Positions 16,864-25,896 of a DNA stretch of 64,000 nt are shown here, in pieces. The notes below the pieces were generated by a model. That model had not been told where the DNA came from. It made no database searches and saw nothing but the letters and a program-made list of their open reading frames with translations. The stretch's first letter is position 1. Each line of letters begins with the position of its first letter. The translations under genes were made by a program, and so were the position numbers. This DNA comes from an uncultured Bacillaceae bacterium (GTDB lineage Bacteria > Bacillota > Bacilli > Bacillales > Bacillaceae_L), in assembly GCA_947497585.1 (NCBI GenBank), contig CANMHG010000004.1:1-64000 (forward strand), given 5' to 3'.

Positions 16864-17141
16864 AAAGGCTCTTTTCTAAAAGATTGTTGTTTTCACTTTG
16901 AACTTTGACCGTTCCTTTGCGCTGCAGGCACTTGCTTTCCGCGGGGAATTATGAAAAAGCCCAACTACCGGCTTTTTCAAGGGCGAATTCCCATCGGGGA
17001 GGAAGTCGAGCCTCCTCGGCGCATACGCCTGTGGGGTCTCGACCTTTCCTCTACTTCCCGCAGGAGTCAAGTGCCTTCCGCTCCAATCCACTCAAGTTAA
17101 AAATACATTTAGAAGCAACAATCTTTACGAAAAGAGCCTTT
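16864..17141. repeat. GC-rich dispersed Bacillaceae repeat, copy 1, with long terminal inverted repeats
   Basis: The outer arms 16864-16889 and 17116-17141 are inverted repeats of 26 bp that differ only in the central two bases. Inside is a GC-rich core with nested inverted repeats, including a GCAGGCACTTGC... / ...AAGTGCCTTCCGC pair and a GAAAAAGCC/GGCTTTTTC hairpin. Reverse-complemented, the core matches the element at 53593-53719 (shared pieces GGAAGGCAC, ACTCCTGCGGGA, GAGACCCCACAGGCG, GCGCCGAGGAGGCTC). Elements of this type are widespread between Bacillaceae genes and have no known function. The short ORFs within it are not credible genes. Confidence 0.85.
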
Positions 17142-17163
17142 CAAAAAGAAAGGAGTTAAAGAA

Positions 17164-18735
17164 ATGAGTAACCAGAATGAGTTAACCATCTTAGTAACAA
17201 GTGACGTCCACGGTAATGTGTTGCCTATAAATTATGGCAATAATTCTTACACTGAGTTAGGACTATCAAAAATTGCAACAATTATAAATGATGAACGAAA
17301 GAAAGCTGCTAATCTATTACTACTTGATAACGGGGATTTAATTCAAGGAACACCTCTTACTTATCATTTTGTTCGTTCTATGGGTCAAGAAATGAATCCT
17401 ATGATTAAGATTCTAAATGAGTTACATTATGACGCGGCTATTATTGGTAATCACGAATTTAATTATGGAATGGATGTATTAAATCAAGCGGTTAACGAAT
17501 CAACCTTTCCTTGGCTGTCTGCGAATATTATTGATTCTAAATCAAATGAACCGAGCTTTGGTAAACCATATATTATTAAAGACTTCCCGAGTGGATTAAA
17601 AGTAGCTATTTTGGGTGTAACTACTCATTATATACCAAACTGGGAGAACCCATCACATATTGCTGGTCTTAAATTTGAGGATGCGCTAGAAACAGCTAAG
17701 ACATGGGTTAAGAAAATACAATTAGAGGAGAAACCTGATATTATGGTTGTCTCTTATCATGGTGGATTTGAGTGTGACCCTGAAACAGGTGAGCCTACTG
17801 AAACTCCTACAGGTGAAAATCAGGGATATCGTATGTGTCACGAGATTGAGGGGATGGATGTTTTAATCACCGGTCATCAGCACAGATCGATTACTGGAAG
17901 CATTAATGGTGTTACTGTTATTCAACCAAGCTTTAATGCGCAAATGCTGGGGAAAATAACATTAGGTCTAACAAACGAGAACGGTTTGTGGAAAATTGAT
18001 AGCTCAGACTCCCAACTTCTCACAGTAGAGTCAATTGATGAAGATGTATATATAACTAAATTAATCAAAGACTATGAGAATTCAACACAAACATGGCTAG
18101 ACCAGCCAATGGGAACACTGCTAGGGGATATGACGATAAAGGACCCGTTTGAAACCCGACTAAAGGATAATGCATTGGTCGAATTTATTAATAAAGTTCA
18201 AATGGATATTGCAGAAGTATCTATTTCAAATACAGCCCTCTTTAATAACACATCAAAAGGTTTTCCGGAATGTATTACTATGAGAGATGTTGTCTCGAAC
18301 TACATTTATCCAAATACACTCAAGGTTATACGCATTTCAGGTGAGGATATGAAAGAAGCACTTGAAAGATGCGCGAGTTATTTTGAACTCGACAATGGCC
18401 AAGTAAAAGTTAATCCTGCCTTTACAACACCAAAACCACAGCATTATAACTATGATATGTGGGAAGGAATTGAGTATATTTTAGATATATCAAAACCGTT
18501 TGGGGAACGAGTGACACAGTTAACCTACGAGGGGAAACCAATAGATCCTCGTGGAGAATATCATGTTGTTATGAATAATTATCGTGCAGGTGGTGGTGGA
18601 GAGTATAGCATGTTTAGAAACAAACCGGTTATTAAAGATATACCTCTTGATATGTCAGAGGTTATAGCAAACTATATTCTCTCAAAAGGAACGATTGAGG
18701 CAACTGTAAATCATAATTGGAAGGTTATATGGTAA
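17164..18735 (+). CDS. Bifunctional metallophosphatase/5'-nucleotidase
   Basis: A 523-aa two-domain enzyme. The N-terminal metallophosphoesterase has Asp14/His16 (TSDVHGN), Asp58 (DNGDLIQG), Asn96-His97 (GNHEFNYG), His in SYHGGFE and ITGHQHR. The C-terminal 5'-nucleotidase domain runs from about 330 (DNALVEFINKVQM, NNYRAGGGGEYSMF). The family hydrolyses nucleoside 5'-phosphates and 2',3'-cyclic nucleotides. It lacks a signal peptide, so, unlike secreted members, it should act in the cytoplasm, as YunD-like proteins do. The dispersed repeat separates it from phnE, so co-transcription is doubtful. Confidence 0.9.
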   Translation: MSNQNELTILVTSDVHGNVLPINYGNNSYTELGLSKIATIINDERKKAANLLLLDNGDLIQGTPLTYHFVRSMGQEMNPMIKILNELHYDAAIIGNHEFNYGMDVLNQAVNESTFPWLSANIIDSKSNEPSFGKPYIIKDFPSGLKVAILGVTTHYIPNWENPSHIAGLKFEDALETAKTWVKKIQLEEKPDIMVVSYHGGFECDPETGEPTETPTGENQGYRMCHEIEGMDVLITGHQHRSITGSINGVTVIQPSFNAQMLGKITLGLTNENGLWKIDSSDSQLLTVESIDEDVYITKLIKDYENSTQTWLDQPMGTLLGDMTIKDPFETRLKDNALVEFINKVQMDIAEVSISNTALFNNTSKGFPECITMRDVVSNYIYPNTLKVIRISGEDMKEALERCASYFELDNGQVKVNPAFTTPKPQHYNYDMWEGIEYILDISKPFGERVTQLTYEGKPIDPRGEYHVVMNNYRAGGGGEYSMFRNKPVIKDIPLDMSEVIANYILSKGTIEATVNHNWKVIW

Positions 18736-18745
18736 AAAAGAATGC

Positions 18746-18785
18746 AAAAGCACTTGGTATGGAAATCCTGCTAAGTGCTTTTTTG
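18746..18785 (+). terminator. Terminator after 5'-nucleotidase gene
   Basis: The stem AAAAGCACTT/AAGTGCTTTT has an 17-base loop and a T-rich tail. Confidence 0.88.
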
Positions 18786-18807
18786 TATTATAGAAGCTCG
18801 TAATTCT

Positions 18808-18837
18808 GTAATAATTTTCCCTTAATGGTACAAACTA
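18808..18837 (+). promoter_or_regulatory. Candidate sigma-G promoter of the ger operon
   Basis: GTAATA (18808-18813), a 17-bp spacer and CAAACTA (18831-18837) resemble the forespore sigma-G consensus (TGAATA and CATACTA). It lies 25 bp before the first ger gene, which belongs to a family normally made in the forespore. Confidence 0.6.
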
Positions 18838-18862
18838 ATTTAAAAACTAAGGGGAAATTTAT

Positions 18863-20398
18863 ATGAATTGGGATAAGTGGGTGAAAAGTTTAAAGCCCAA
18901 AGAAGAAGAAATAAAAGAAGTGCCTTCAACAAAGGAGATCGAATTAAAGGAACAGAACATCCCTAGGGGATTAGAAGAGGTTAAAACTATATTCAAATCA
19001 ATCTATTCTATCCCGCAAAACACGGATGTCACATTAAGAGAGTTTACAATTGGTAAAGTAAATAGGAAAGCGGCACTTCTATTTGTAAAAACAATCTCTA
19101 ATGGTGAGGACATTGAAGAACGAGTACTACTGCCTTTACTTACTAATAACAGTGAGAGTAAAGAGATATCTGATATTGTAACAATCAAGAAAATTAATAC
19201 TGCTTCTACTATTAAAGATATAATAAATGAAATTAATCACGGTAATACTGTCTTATTTATTGATAACTCTTCAGTGGCTTACGCATTCGATACAACGAAA
19301 TTTGAATCAAGGGCAGTAGAAAAAACGGATAATGAAAATGTGTTACGAGGTCCTAAGGAGTCCTTTAACGAAAACGCGGAGACAAATATCTCGCTTATCC
19401 GGAAAAAAATATTAAATGAAAATTTGATGGTTGAAACAACTACTGTTTCTAAACGGTCAAAAAATGATGTGTTCTTATTATATGTTAAGGATTTAGCGAA
19501 TGACAAATTACTAGCTAATATTAAAAATAGACTAGGTTCACTAGACACTGATGCTATACAAAATTTAGGATTGTTAGAACAGCATATTGAAGAGCGTAAA
19601 TTATCTCTTTTTCCAACCCTAGTTTATACAGAACGTCCAGATAGAGCTGCAGCATTCTTAGAAGACGGTTATTTTGTATTATTAATGGATAGTTCGCCAG
19701 CCTGTTTAATCCTTCCGGCAACTTTTTGGTCATTCTACCATTCACCAGAGGAACATTATTTGCGTTTTATATATGGAAATTTTACTAGAATACTTCGTAT
19801 TGCAGCAGTTTTTATTGCTTTATTTACATCTGCAATCTATGTGGCAGTTACTAATTACCATGCTCAAATGATTCCTCCTGATCTTTTGTTAGCGATTGCA
19901 GCAACAAGAGAAAAAGTACCTTTTCCAGTTTTACTAGAAATTTTACTAATGGAAGTTGCTTTTGAGTTAATCCGGGAGGCGGGTCTAAGGGTTCCTAGCC
20001 CAATTGGTCCGACTATTGGTATCGTAGGTGCTTTAATTCTGGGTCAAGCAGCTGTAGAAGCAAATATCATAAGTCCGATTGTAATAATTGTTGTAGCCTT
20101 AGGTGGAGTTAGCTCATTTGCAGTAAGTGACATAAGCTTAAATTACGCAATAAGAATAATACGATTTTTCTTTATCATCTCGTCTGGATTATTTGGAATC
20201 TATGGTATGACCGCTATATTTACAGTGGGGTTATTTTATCTAGTTTCCATGAAATCATTTGGTATTCCTTATTTGGCACCTATGTCACCGAGGTATAAAT
20301 CATCAAAGGATACAATATTTAGAAAGTTGCTTCAAAATGAAACATATCGCCCAGGATACTTAAAGCCAAAAGATATTGTCAAGAAGGGTAATGAATAG
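18863..20398 (+). CDS. Spore germination protein, GerA family (A subunit)
   Basis: A 511-aa protein of the GerA/GerKA/GerBA group. It has a soluble N-terminal domain (about 1-290), then the conserved start of the membrane region (RPDRAAAFLEDGYFVLLMDSSPACLILPATFW) and about five hydrophobic segments, including GLRVPSPIGPTIGIVGALILGQAAVEA. A subunits form the oligomeric channel-like core of the nutrient germinant receptor in the spore inner membrane. AAGGGG precedes the ATG. It is the first gene of a four-gene ger operon. The germinant cannot be predicted. Confidence 0.93.
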   Translation: MNWDKWVKSLKPKEEEIKEVPSTKEIELKEQNIPRGLEEVKTIFKSIYSIPQNTDVTLREFTIGKVNRKAALLFVKTISNGEDIEERVLLPLLTNNSESKEISDIVTIKKINTASTIKDIINEINHGNTVLFIDNSSVAYAFDTTKFESRAVEKTDNENVLRGPKESFNENAETNISLIRKKILNENLMVETTTVSKRSKNDVFLLYVKDLANDKLLANIKNRLGSLDTDAIQNLGLLEQHIEERKLSLFPTLVYTERPDRAAAFLEDGYFVLLMDSSPACLILPATFWSFYHSPEEHYLRFIYGNFTRILRIAAVFIALFTSAIYVAVTNYHAQMIPPDLLLAIAATREKVPFPVLLEILLMEVAFELIREAGLRVPSPIGPTIGIVGALILGQAAVEANIISPIVIIVVALGGVSSFAVSDISLNYAIRIIRFFFIISSGLFGIYGMTAIFTVGLFYLVSMKSFGIPYLAPMSPRYKSSKDTIFRKLLQNETYRPGYLKPKDIVKKGNE

Positions 20399-20401
20399 TC
20401 A

Positions 20402-21502
20402 ATGCAGCAAAACGATAAAGTAGGAATTCGAGAGTTTATAGCAATCACCATCATCGTCATTGGTGTAAAGTTATCTGATGATACGCCGGATTTATTATTA
20501 GAGGATTTAAGAAGTGCAGCTTGGATGGCTCCTCTTTTTTCAGGACTAATAGCAATCATCCCAATTTATTTTTTTTTAAAGGTGATAGGTAATTATGAGG
20601 ATAAAAATCTTCATGATCTTAATATACATCTTCTAGGGAAGATAGTTGGCAGTATTGTTTCTTTTCTTTTATTCATGGTAGGGTCTGCAGCAATGGTGAT
20701 TGATACAAAAGGGTATGTAGATATTATTGGCTCATTATATTTTCCAAAGACACCTCTACCAATCGTCTATTTATTATTAATGATTGTTTGCGTATATGGA
20801 GCAAAAAGAGGAATAAAGAATATTGGAAGTGTAGCATGGCTAGTTCTTTTTTATATTAAAGTTGCCTTAATTATGGCTTTCGTTCTGGCTTTACAGGAAG
20901 GACATATTTACAGTATATTTCCATTTTTCGGGCCTGGAATAGAAGGAATTCTTAAAGAGAGTGTCCTAAAGACTTCTATTTTTGCTGACATTCTGTTTTT
21001 AGGTTTAATAGCTCCTTTTCTTACTGATAAAAAAGCATTTAAGAAGGGTGTTTGGATATCATTAATTATCCTTATAGTAGAATTAACAATTTCAATGATG
21101 CTTTATTTATTCATTTTTGATTACATGTCTGTTCAGATGATGAATTATCCCTTTCATGAGATGATACGATATATACGATTAGGGAAATTCTTAACGAATA
21201 TTGAAACGTTCTTTTTTCCAATTTGGTTATTGGCCACATTTGTGAGATTTTCTGTTTACTTATATTTAAATGGAGTTATATTCGGTGGAATTTTTAAGAT
21301 TAAAAAATTTGAATATGTTATTCCTTCATTGGCAACCGTCTATTTATTGTTCGGCTTAATACCAGAAACTGCTACATTTACTACTTTTTTTCTGAGAGAG
21401 TATTTGCTTAACATCTCAAGCCCTGTATTTATTGGATTACCAATCTTACTCTGGGTGATGGCAAAGGTAAAAGGTGAATTTAATAATGAAAAAAGCAATT
21501 AG
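20402..21502 (+). CDS. Spore germination protein, GerB family (B subunit)
   Basis: A 366-aa integral membrane protein with ten hydrophobic segments, of the amino acid/polyamine transporter-like GerAB family. The N-terminus GIREFIAITIIVIGVKLSDDTP and the stretch GAKRGIKNIGSVAWLVLF are typical. B subunits carry the germinant-binding pocket. It begins three bases after the A-subunit stop and overlaps the C-subunit gene by 17 bases, so the set is translationally coupled. Confidence 0.93.
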   Translation: MQQNDKVGIREFIAITIIVIGVKLSDDTPDLLLEDLRSAAWMAPLFSGLIAIIPIYFFLKVIGNYEDKNLHDLNIHLLGKIVGSIVSFLLFMVGSAAMVIDTKGYVDIIGSLYFPKTPLPIVYLLLMIVCVYGAKRGIKNIGSVAWLVLFYIKVALIMAFVLALQEGHIYSIFPFFGPGIEGILKESVLKTSIFADILFLGLIAPFLTDKKAFKKGVWISLIILIVELTISMMLYLFIFDYMSVQMMNYPFHEMIRYIRLGKFLTNIETFFFPIWLLATFVRFSVYLYLNGVIFGGIFKIKKFEYVIPSLATVYLLFGLIPETATFTTFFLREYLLNISSPVFIGLPILLWVMAKVKGEFNNEKSN

Positions 21503-22727
21503 TCTTCTTGTTGTAAGTTGTTGCTTGTTGTTAACAGGTTGCTTTGATAAAACAGAGGTTGAGGAAAAAGCCTATGTAATTGCATTAGGGCTTGATAAGG
21601 CTGAAGATAAAAACAAAATGAAAGTTAGTTTTCAAATCGCAAATCCAGAGGTAGGGAGTTTGCAAGGTGGAGCAGGATCTAATGAGCCTCCACACGAAGT
21701 TGTAACAGTTACGGTGAATGATTTTATTTCTGCAAGAAATACACTGAATGCGCTCGTATCGAAGGAAGTAACCTATGATTTACTAAAGGTAATTGTTATT
21801 TCTGAGGAGTTTGCAAAGGAAAAAGATTTTATTCGCTATATTTATGAAACTGCAAAAGATAGGGAGATTCGAAGAGATGTATTCTTGGCTGTTTCTAAGG
21901 AAGATGCAAGTAAATACCTCGAAGAAAATGATCCTAAGCAAGAGACGAGACCACATAAGTATTTTCAATTTATGATAAACAGAGGAATTCAAGCTGGATT
22001 GATCCCGGAATCAGATTTACATCGGTTCTTTCGAATAACGGAGCATGATGCTGACCTTTTTATTGCTATGTATACCACAACAGAAAGCAGTGAAGATGAC
22101 AAAAAACATAATGAAGACGAATTCCTGGCAGGTCAAATTAATATAGAAGGGGATATTAATCGTACGCAATTTATGGGTTCTGCTGTTTTTAAAGAAGGCA
22201 AGATGATTGGAAAAATGAATGGACAAGAAACCAGAATTGCTATTTTATTAGATGAAACATCCGAAATGAGTGATGTCTTAACTACCTACCAAGATCCTAT
22301 AAACGAGGATTATCGAATAGCTACTCGCCTAATTAAAGAACGTCCAGTAGATTATAAGGTCAACATAAGTAGCTCACCACCCACAGTCAATATCTATGTG
22401 TCATTAATTGTAGAAGTACTATCAGATCCAGCAATGACTAATTATGCTAGGGATAGGGAGAAACAGGAAATATTAAGAAATCATATTGAAAAAACAATTG
22501 CTTTCAATATTGAGAAGTTTATAAAAAAGACACAGGATGAGTATGGTGGGTCACCGTTTTCTATTTCCTTACATGGAAGAAAGCATTTTTTAACGATTCC
22601 TGAATTTAATCAGTTTGATTGGATGAAATCATATCCCGACATGGATATTGAAGTAAGCGTTGATATCGAATTTGGTGAATTTGGAAAACAAGCCAAAGTA
22701 CCATACCTTGAAGAATTGAGGGATTAA
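21486..22727 (+). CDS. Spore germination lipoprotein, GerC family (C subunit)
   Basis: A 413-residue lipoprotein: signal MKKAISLLVVSCCLLLTGC with lipobox LTGC, then the GerAC motif FDKTEVEEKAYVIALGLDKAE and the three-domain GerAC fold ending KSYPDMDIEVSVDIEFGEFG. It is exposed on the outer face of the spore inner membrane and needs Lgt-mediated lipidation. I chose the ATG at 21486 because it gives a normal signal peptide and has AAGGTG upstream; a GTG four codons earlier is open but less likely. Confidence 0.93.
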   Translation: MKKAISLLVVSCCLLLTGCFDKTEVEEKAYVIALGLDKAEDKNKMKVSFQIANPEVGSLQGGAGSNEPPHEVVTVTVNDFISARNTLNALVSKEVTYDLLKVIVISEEFAKEKDFIRYIYETAKDREIRRDVFLAVSKEDASKYLEENDPKQETRPHKYFQFMINRGIQAGLIPESDLHRFFRITEHDADLFIAMYTTTESSEDDKKHNEDEFLAGQINIEGDINRTQFMGSAVFKEGKMIGKMNGQETRIAILLDETSEMSDVLTTYQDPINEDYRIATRLIKERPVDYKVNISSSPPTVNIYVSLIVEVLSDPAMTNYARDREKQEILRNHIEKTIAFNIEKFIKKTQDEYGGSPFSISLHGRKHFLTIPEFNQFDWMKSYPDMDIEVSVDIEFGEFGKQAKVPYLEELRD

Positions 22728-22728
22728 C

Positions 22729-22887
22729 ATGAATATCTTATATGGACTAATGGTTTTCGGTATGTTTGCCTACACAGTTGGTTATGCCATTACTTTATGG
22801 AAGGAAAAAAATAAGATAGGTGCATTAGGAGTATTCTGGGTTGCTTGCATGATTGGAGTTATGCCATTCTTTACTATATTCAAATAA
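22729..22887 (+). CDS. Small two-helix membrane protein, candidate germinant-receptor D subunit
   Basis: A 52-residue ORF starts with the ATG right after the C-subunit stop, one base between them, so it must be read as part of the operon. It encodes two hydrophobic helices (about 4-24 and 32-50) separated by the charged turn WKEKNKIG. Small two-helix D proteins (for example GerKD in B. subtilis, GerUD in B. megaterium) are known to be encoded with some ger operons and to tune receptor function. Assignment rests on position, size and topology. Confidence 0.75.
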   Translation: MNILYGLMVFGMFAYTVGYAITLWKEKNKIGALGVFWVACMIGVMPFFTIFK

Positions 22888-22991
22888 GACTTTACTATTT
22901 TGTACCAATTTTGTCACAGACTCGCAATTAACACTATGTATATAATGAAAACGTAAGGACTCTTACAGTTTTTTACATAGGAGGGTTTGGT

Positions 22992-24056
22992 ATGACGGTT
23001 TCTTTAGTTAGAAGTAAGTCAACATATATTTTTCTCATTTTGGTATTGCTAATATTAGCATCGAATTTGACCTTAATGAACCTTGACTCCGTTAAACCTA
23101 TAACAGAAGTAATGGCTCTAGCAACCGTAGTTGATTTAACAATCTGTGTGCCTTTTGCCTTTTACTTTTTTATAGTTAGGAATAGATTATCACCTGTTAC
23201 AGTATTACCAGTAATTATTGTTGGATTCTGGTTAGCTTACTTAATCGTTCCACATGAGCGTTTTAACTACTTTAGAGAAATGCTTTACGTTATTTATGGA
23301 CTTGAGGCATTATTTGTAGCAATAGAACTCTATTTATTAATTCTTTTACTGAAGAAAGCAAGAGTTTTCAGAAGGAACTATCTAGAGTATAGTCAAACGG
23401 AAGTACACTTTCCATCAAAACTAAGAAAGTCATTAGTTGAAACCTTTGGTAGTAGTAGGGTAATTGGAATGTTAATTACGGATATTTCAGTTTTTTACTA
23501 CGGTTTGCTTAACTGGAGAAAAAAGTGGACAGATGTGCCTGGAGTACAAGCATTTAGTTATCATAAAAACTCTGGATATTTTGGGTTATTTATTATGCTA
23601 GTTCATGCTATGGCTATAGAGGTAATTGCAGTGCATGCATTGGTTGCCCAATGGAATACAACAGCAGCGTGGATTGTAACAGCTTTAGACTTTTACTTGT
23701 TGTTTTGCATAATAGCGGACTACCACGCTATACGACTTTCTCCAGTGTTAGTGGATAAAACAACTATGAAGGTACAAATAGGTGTGAGAAGCTCACTTGA
23801 GGTGGAGCTTAAGAATATTCAATCAATCGAGTATGTTACTGAATTTAGCAAAGAACAACGTAAAGAGAAAGGCTCATATTTTGTGACACTTCCTGATTTT
23901 ATAGAAGAATCTCCACAGATAGAAATTAAATTAAAACAACCGGTAACAGCGCATTATGTATTTGGTTTTAAGAAAGAGATTACAAAAGTCTATTTAACGG
24001 TAGACGATCGTAATCGATTTTACGAGTTGATTAATGAGCAAGTTTTATCTGCTTAA
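22992..24056 (+). CDS. Polytopic membrane protein of unknown function
   Basis: A 354-aa protein with about seven hydrophobic segments in residues 10-250, then a soluble, charged C-terminal part (about 265-354) with IEYVTEFSKEQRKEKGSYFVTLPDF and GFKKEITKVYLTVDDRNRFYELI. The C-terminal part resembles a PH-like bacterial domain, but I would not press this. A GGAGGG site precedes the ATG. It is monocistronic, between the ger operon and motAB. I do not recognise a characterised homologue. Confidence 0.8.
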   Translation: MTVSLVRSKSTYIFLILVLLILASNLTLMNLDSVKPITEVMALATVVDLTICVPFAFYFFIVRNRLSPVTVLPVIIVGFWLAYLIVPHERFNYFREMLYVIYGLEALFVAIELYLLILLLKKARVFRRNYLEYSQTEVHFPSKLRKSLVETFGSSRVIGMLITDISVFYYGLLNWRKKWTDVPGVQAFSYHKNSGYFGLFIMLVHAMAIEVIAVHALVAQWNTTAAWIVTALDFYLLFCIIADYHAIRLSPVLVDKTTMKVQIGVRSSLEVELKNIQSIEYVTEFSKEQRKEKGSYFVTLPDFIEESPQIEIKLKQPVTAHYVFGFKKEITKVYLTVDDRNRFYELINEQVLSA

Positions 24057-24060
24057 TATA

Positions 24061-24101
24061 AAAACGGCATGAATCCAGATTATGAATTCATGCCGTTTTT
24101 T
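24061..24101. terminator. Bidirectional terminator
   Basis: The stem AAAACGGCATGAAT/ATTCATGCCGTTTT with an 11-base loop and T/A tracts on both sides separates convergent genes. Confidence 0.93.
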
Positions 24102-24105
24102 AATT

Positions 24106-24888
24106 TTAATTAATAACGTTCGGTAGTATTAATATTTCTACACGTCTATTTTTCTTTCTACCGTCAGCAGTATTGTTTGGTGCTACCGGGCTGTATTCTC
24201 CAAATCCTTTTGCACTGAAGGACTTGTGGTCTAACTTTTCATTTTCAAGTAGGATTTTCATAAAGTTAATAGCCCTCATTACACTAAGATGCCAGTTGTT
24301 ATCAAATTGGCTATTTTTAATAGGGATATTGTCAGTATGACCACTTACGATAATATTTCTTGGTGGATTCATAACTAACAGTTCTGAGATCTCCTTCGCT
24401 AACTGCTGATCAGCAGGGCGGACAGCCGCACTTCCTGAGTTAAAGAATGTGTCGTTTAAGATTGTCACTAGTAGGCCTTCATCAGTAAGCTTCGTCTCAA
24501 GGTGCTCATTCAACTTATTATCGAGGATATAGCCATTAATTTTTTCCTGAAGCTCTTTCAGTTCTTTTTGCTCTAATTCCTCGTAGGCTTCTTCATCAAT
24601 TTCTTCTTGGTTCTCTTCCTCGCCCTGATTTCCCTCTTCTTCCTCATCACTCGGAATATCTTCAGGGCTTTGCTGGACAGCACTTGGATACTTCATTACT
24701 CCAGTACCACCATTAAAAGCACTATTTAATGAATAGGCAATTTGCTTAAATTTAACGACGTCAACGGAGCTTGCTGCAAATAGTACAATAAAGAGTGCGA
24801 GGAGCAGTGTTAGTAAATCCGCATAGGGAATTAGCCAAGATTCATCTATATGTTCCTCATGATGCTTATGTTTTTTCTTTCTAGACAT
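24106..24888 (-). CDS. motB: Flagellar motor stator protein MotB
   Basis: A 260-aa stator subunit. It has a basic, histidine-rich N-terminus, one transmembrane helix with the ion-carrying Asp24 (PYADLLTLLLALFIVLFAASS), a strongly acidic linker (about 75-110) and a C-terminal OmpA-like peptidoglycan-binding domain (SGHTDNIPIKNSQFDNNWHLSVMRA; GRKKNRRVEILI). The sequence follows B. subtilis MotB (proton type) rather than MotS. Its start overlaps the motA end by eight bases. Confidence 0.95.
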   Translation of the reverse strand: MSRKKKHKHHEEHIDESWLIPYADLLTLLLALFIVLFAASSVDVVKFKQIAYSLNSAFNGGTGVMKYPSAVQQSPEDIPSDEEEEGNQGEEENQEEIDEEAYEELEQKELKELQEKINGYILDNKLNEHLETKLTDEGLLVTILNDTFFNSGSAAVRPADQQLAKEISELLVMNPPRNIIVSGHTDNIPIKNSQFDNNWHLSVMRAINFMKILLENEKLDHKSFSAKGFGEYSPVAPNNTADGRKKNRRVEILILPNVIN

Positions 24889-25672
24889 CTAGGCTCTCAC
24901 CCTCTGGCATGATTTTTTGTCGATCTTTGATTGACAGATAAGTAGAAAGTTTTTGTTCTATTGCTCTCGGTGCTTGTCCTTCAAGAACTGATAAGACACC
25001 TTCAATCATTACATATTTTACTGTAACTTCATCTTTTGATTTACGTTTAAGCTTGTTTGCAAATGGATGCCATAATACATAACCAGTAAAAATCCCAAGA
25101 AGTGTCGCAATGAAGGCAGCGGCAATCGCTTCTCCAAGTGCTTTAGTATCATCCATATAACCTAACGCTGCAATAAGACCAATAACTGCTCCTAATACCC
25201 CAAGAGTCGGTGCATACGTACCAGCCTGTGTAAAGATTAAGGCACCACCTTGGTGTCTATCTTCCATAGCTTCAATTTCCTCAGTCATCACATCACGAAT
25301 AAACTCGGCACTTTGACCATCAACAGCCATACTTAATCCATTCTTTAAAAACTGGTCGTCTACCTCATTTACCTTTGCCTCAAGAGCAAGTAACCCTTCT
25401 TTTCGTGCAATGGTAGCCCATTCTGAGAACATTGGGATAAGCTCTTCAATTGTAATCATCTTTTGTTCTTTGAAAAGTACTCCGAATAACTTAGGGATAC
25501 GTTTAATTTCTTTTGTTGGAAAGGCAATTGTAACAGCAGCAATAGTTCCTAAGAGAATAATTAAAATCGCAGCAGGATTCACGAGCGCTGCTGGACTTAC
25601 CCCTTTATAGGCCATACCTACACCTACTGCAATTATTCCAAGTAAAACCCCTATTAATGATGTTTTATCCAT
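24881..25672 (-). CDS. motA: Flagellar motor stator protein MotA
   Basis: A 263-aa four-helix membrane protein nearly collinear with B. subtilis MotA: MDKTSLIG start, TIEELIPMFSEWA, LSMAVDGQSAEFIRD, EAMEDRHQGGA, and TYAPTLGVLGAVIGLIAAL. The cytoplasmic loop with charged residues contacts the rotor protein FliG. It forms the MotA5B2 stator with the product of the overlapping motB. There are no flagellar or chemotaxis genes in the window, as also in B. subtilis, where motAB stands alone. Confidence 0.96.
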   Translation of the reverse strand: MDKTSLIGVLLGIIAVGVGMAYKGVSPAALVNPAAILIILLGTIAAVTIAFPTKEIKRIPKLFGVLFKEQKMITIEELIPMFSEWATIARKEGLLALEAKVNEVDDQFLKNGLSMAVDGQSAEFIRDVMTEEIEAMEDRHQGGALIFTQAGTYAPTLGVLGAVIGLIAALGYMDDTKALGEAIAAAFIATLLGIFTGYVLWHPFANKLKRKSKDEVTVKYVMIEGVLSVLEGQAPRAIEQKLSTYLSIKDRQKIMPEGESLDV

Positions 25673-25896
25673 AATCTCACCTAAACTTTCTATAAATCTA
25701 GTTGTCTTGTTTTAGTATACTACGACAAATTATTCCTAAAAATGACTAAAAATAATCCAATTTAATTTCTATATACTATCTATATCGACAAAATCAGCAA
25801 AAACTTTAAAATTTTCTACGAAAAAGGATAATGTTTCTTTTTGGAGAATATAGTATTTATAGTAATTTTGAAAATAGAGAAAAGGGTGGGTCCAGT

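Noticed and set aside
16876..17159. Short ORFs on both strands in the GC-rich element
   Set aside because: They arise from GC-rich repeat sequence, lack ribosome sites and recur wherever the element occurs.
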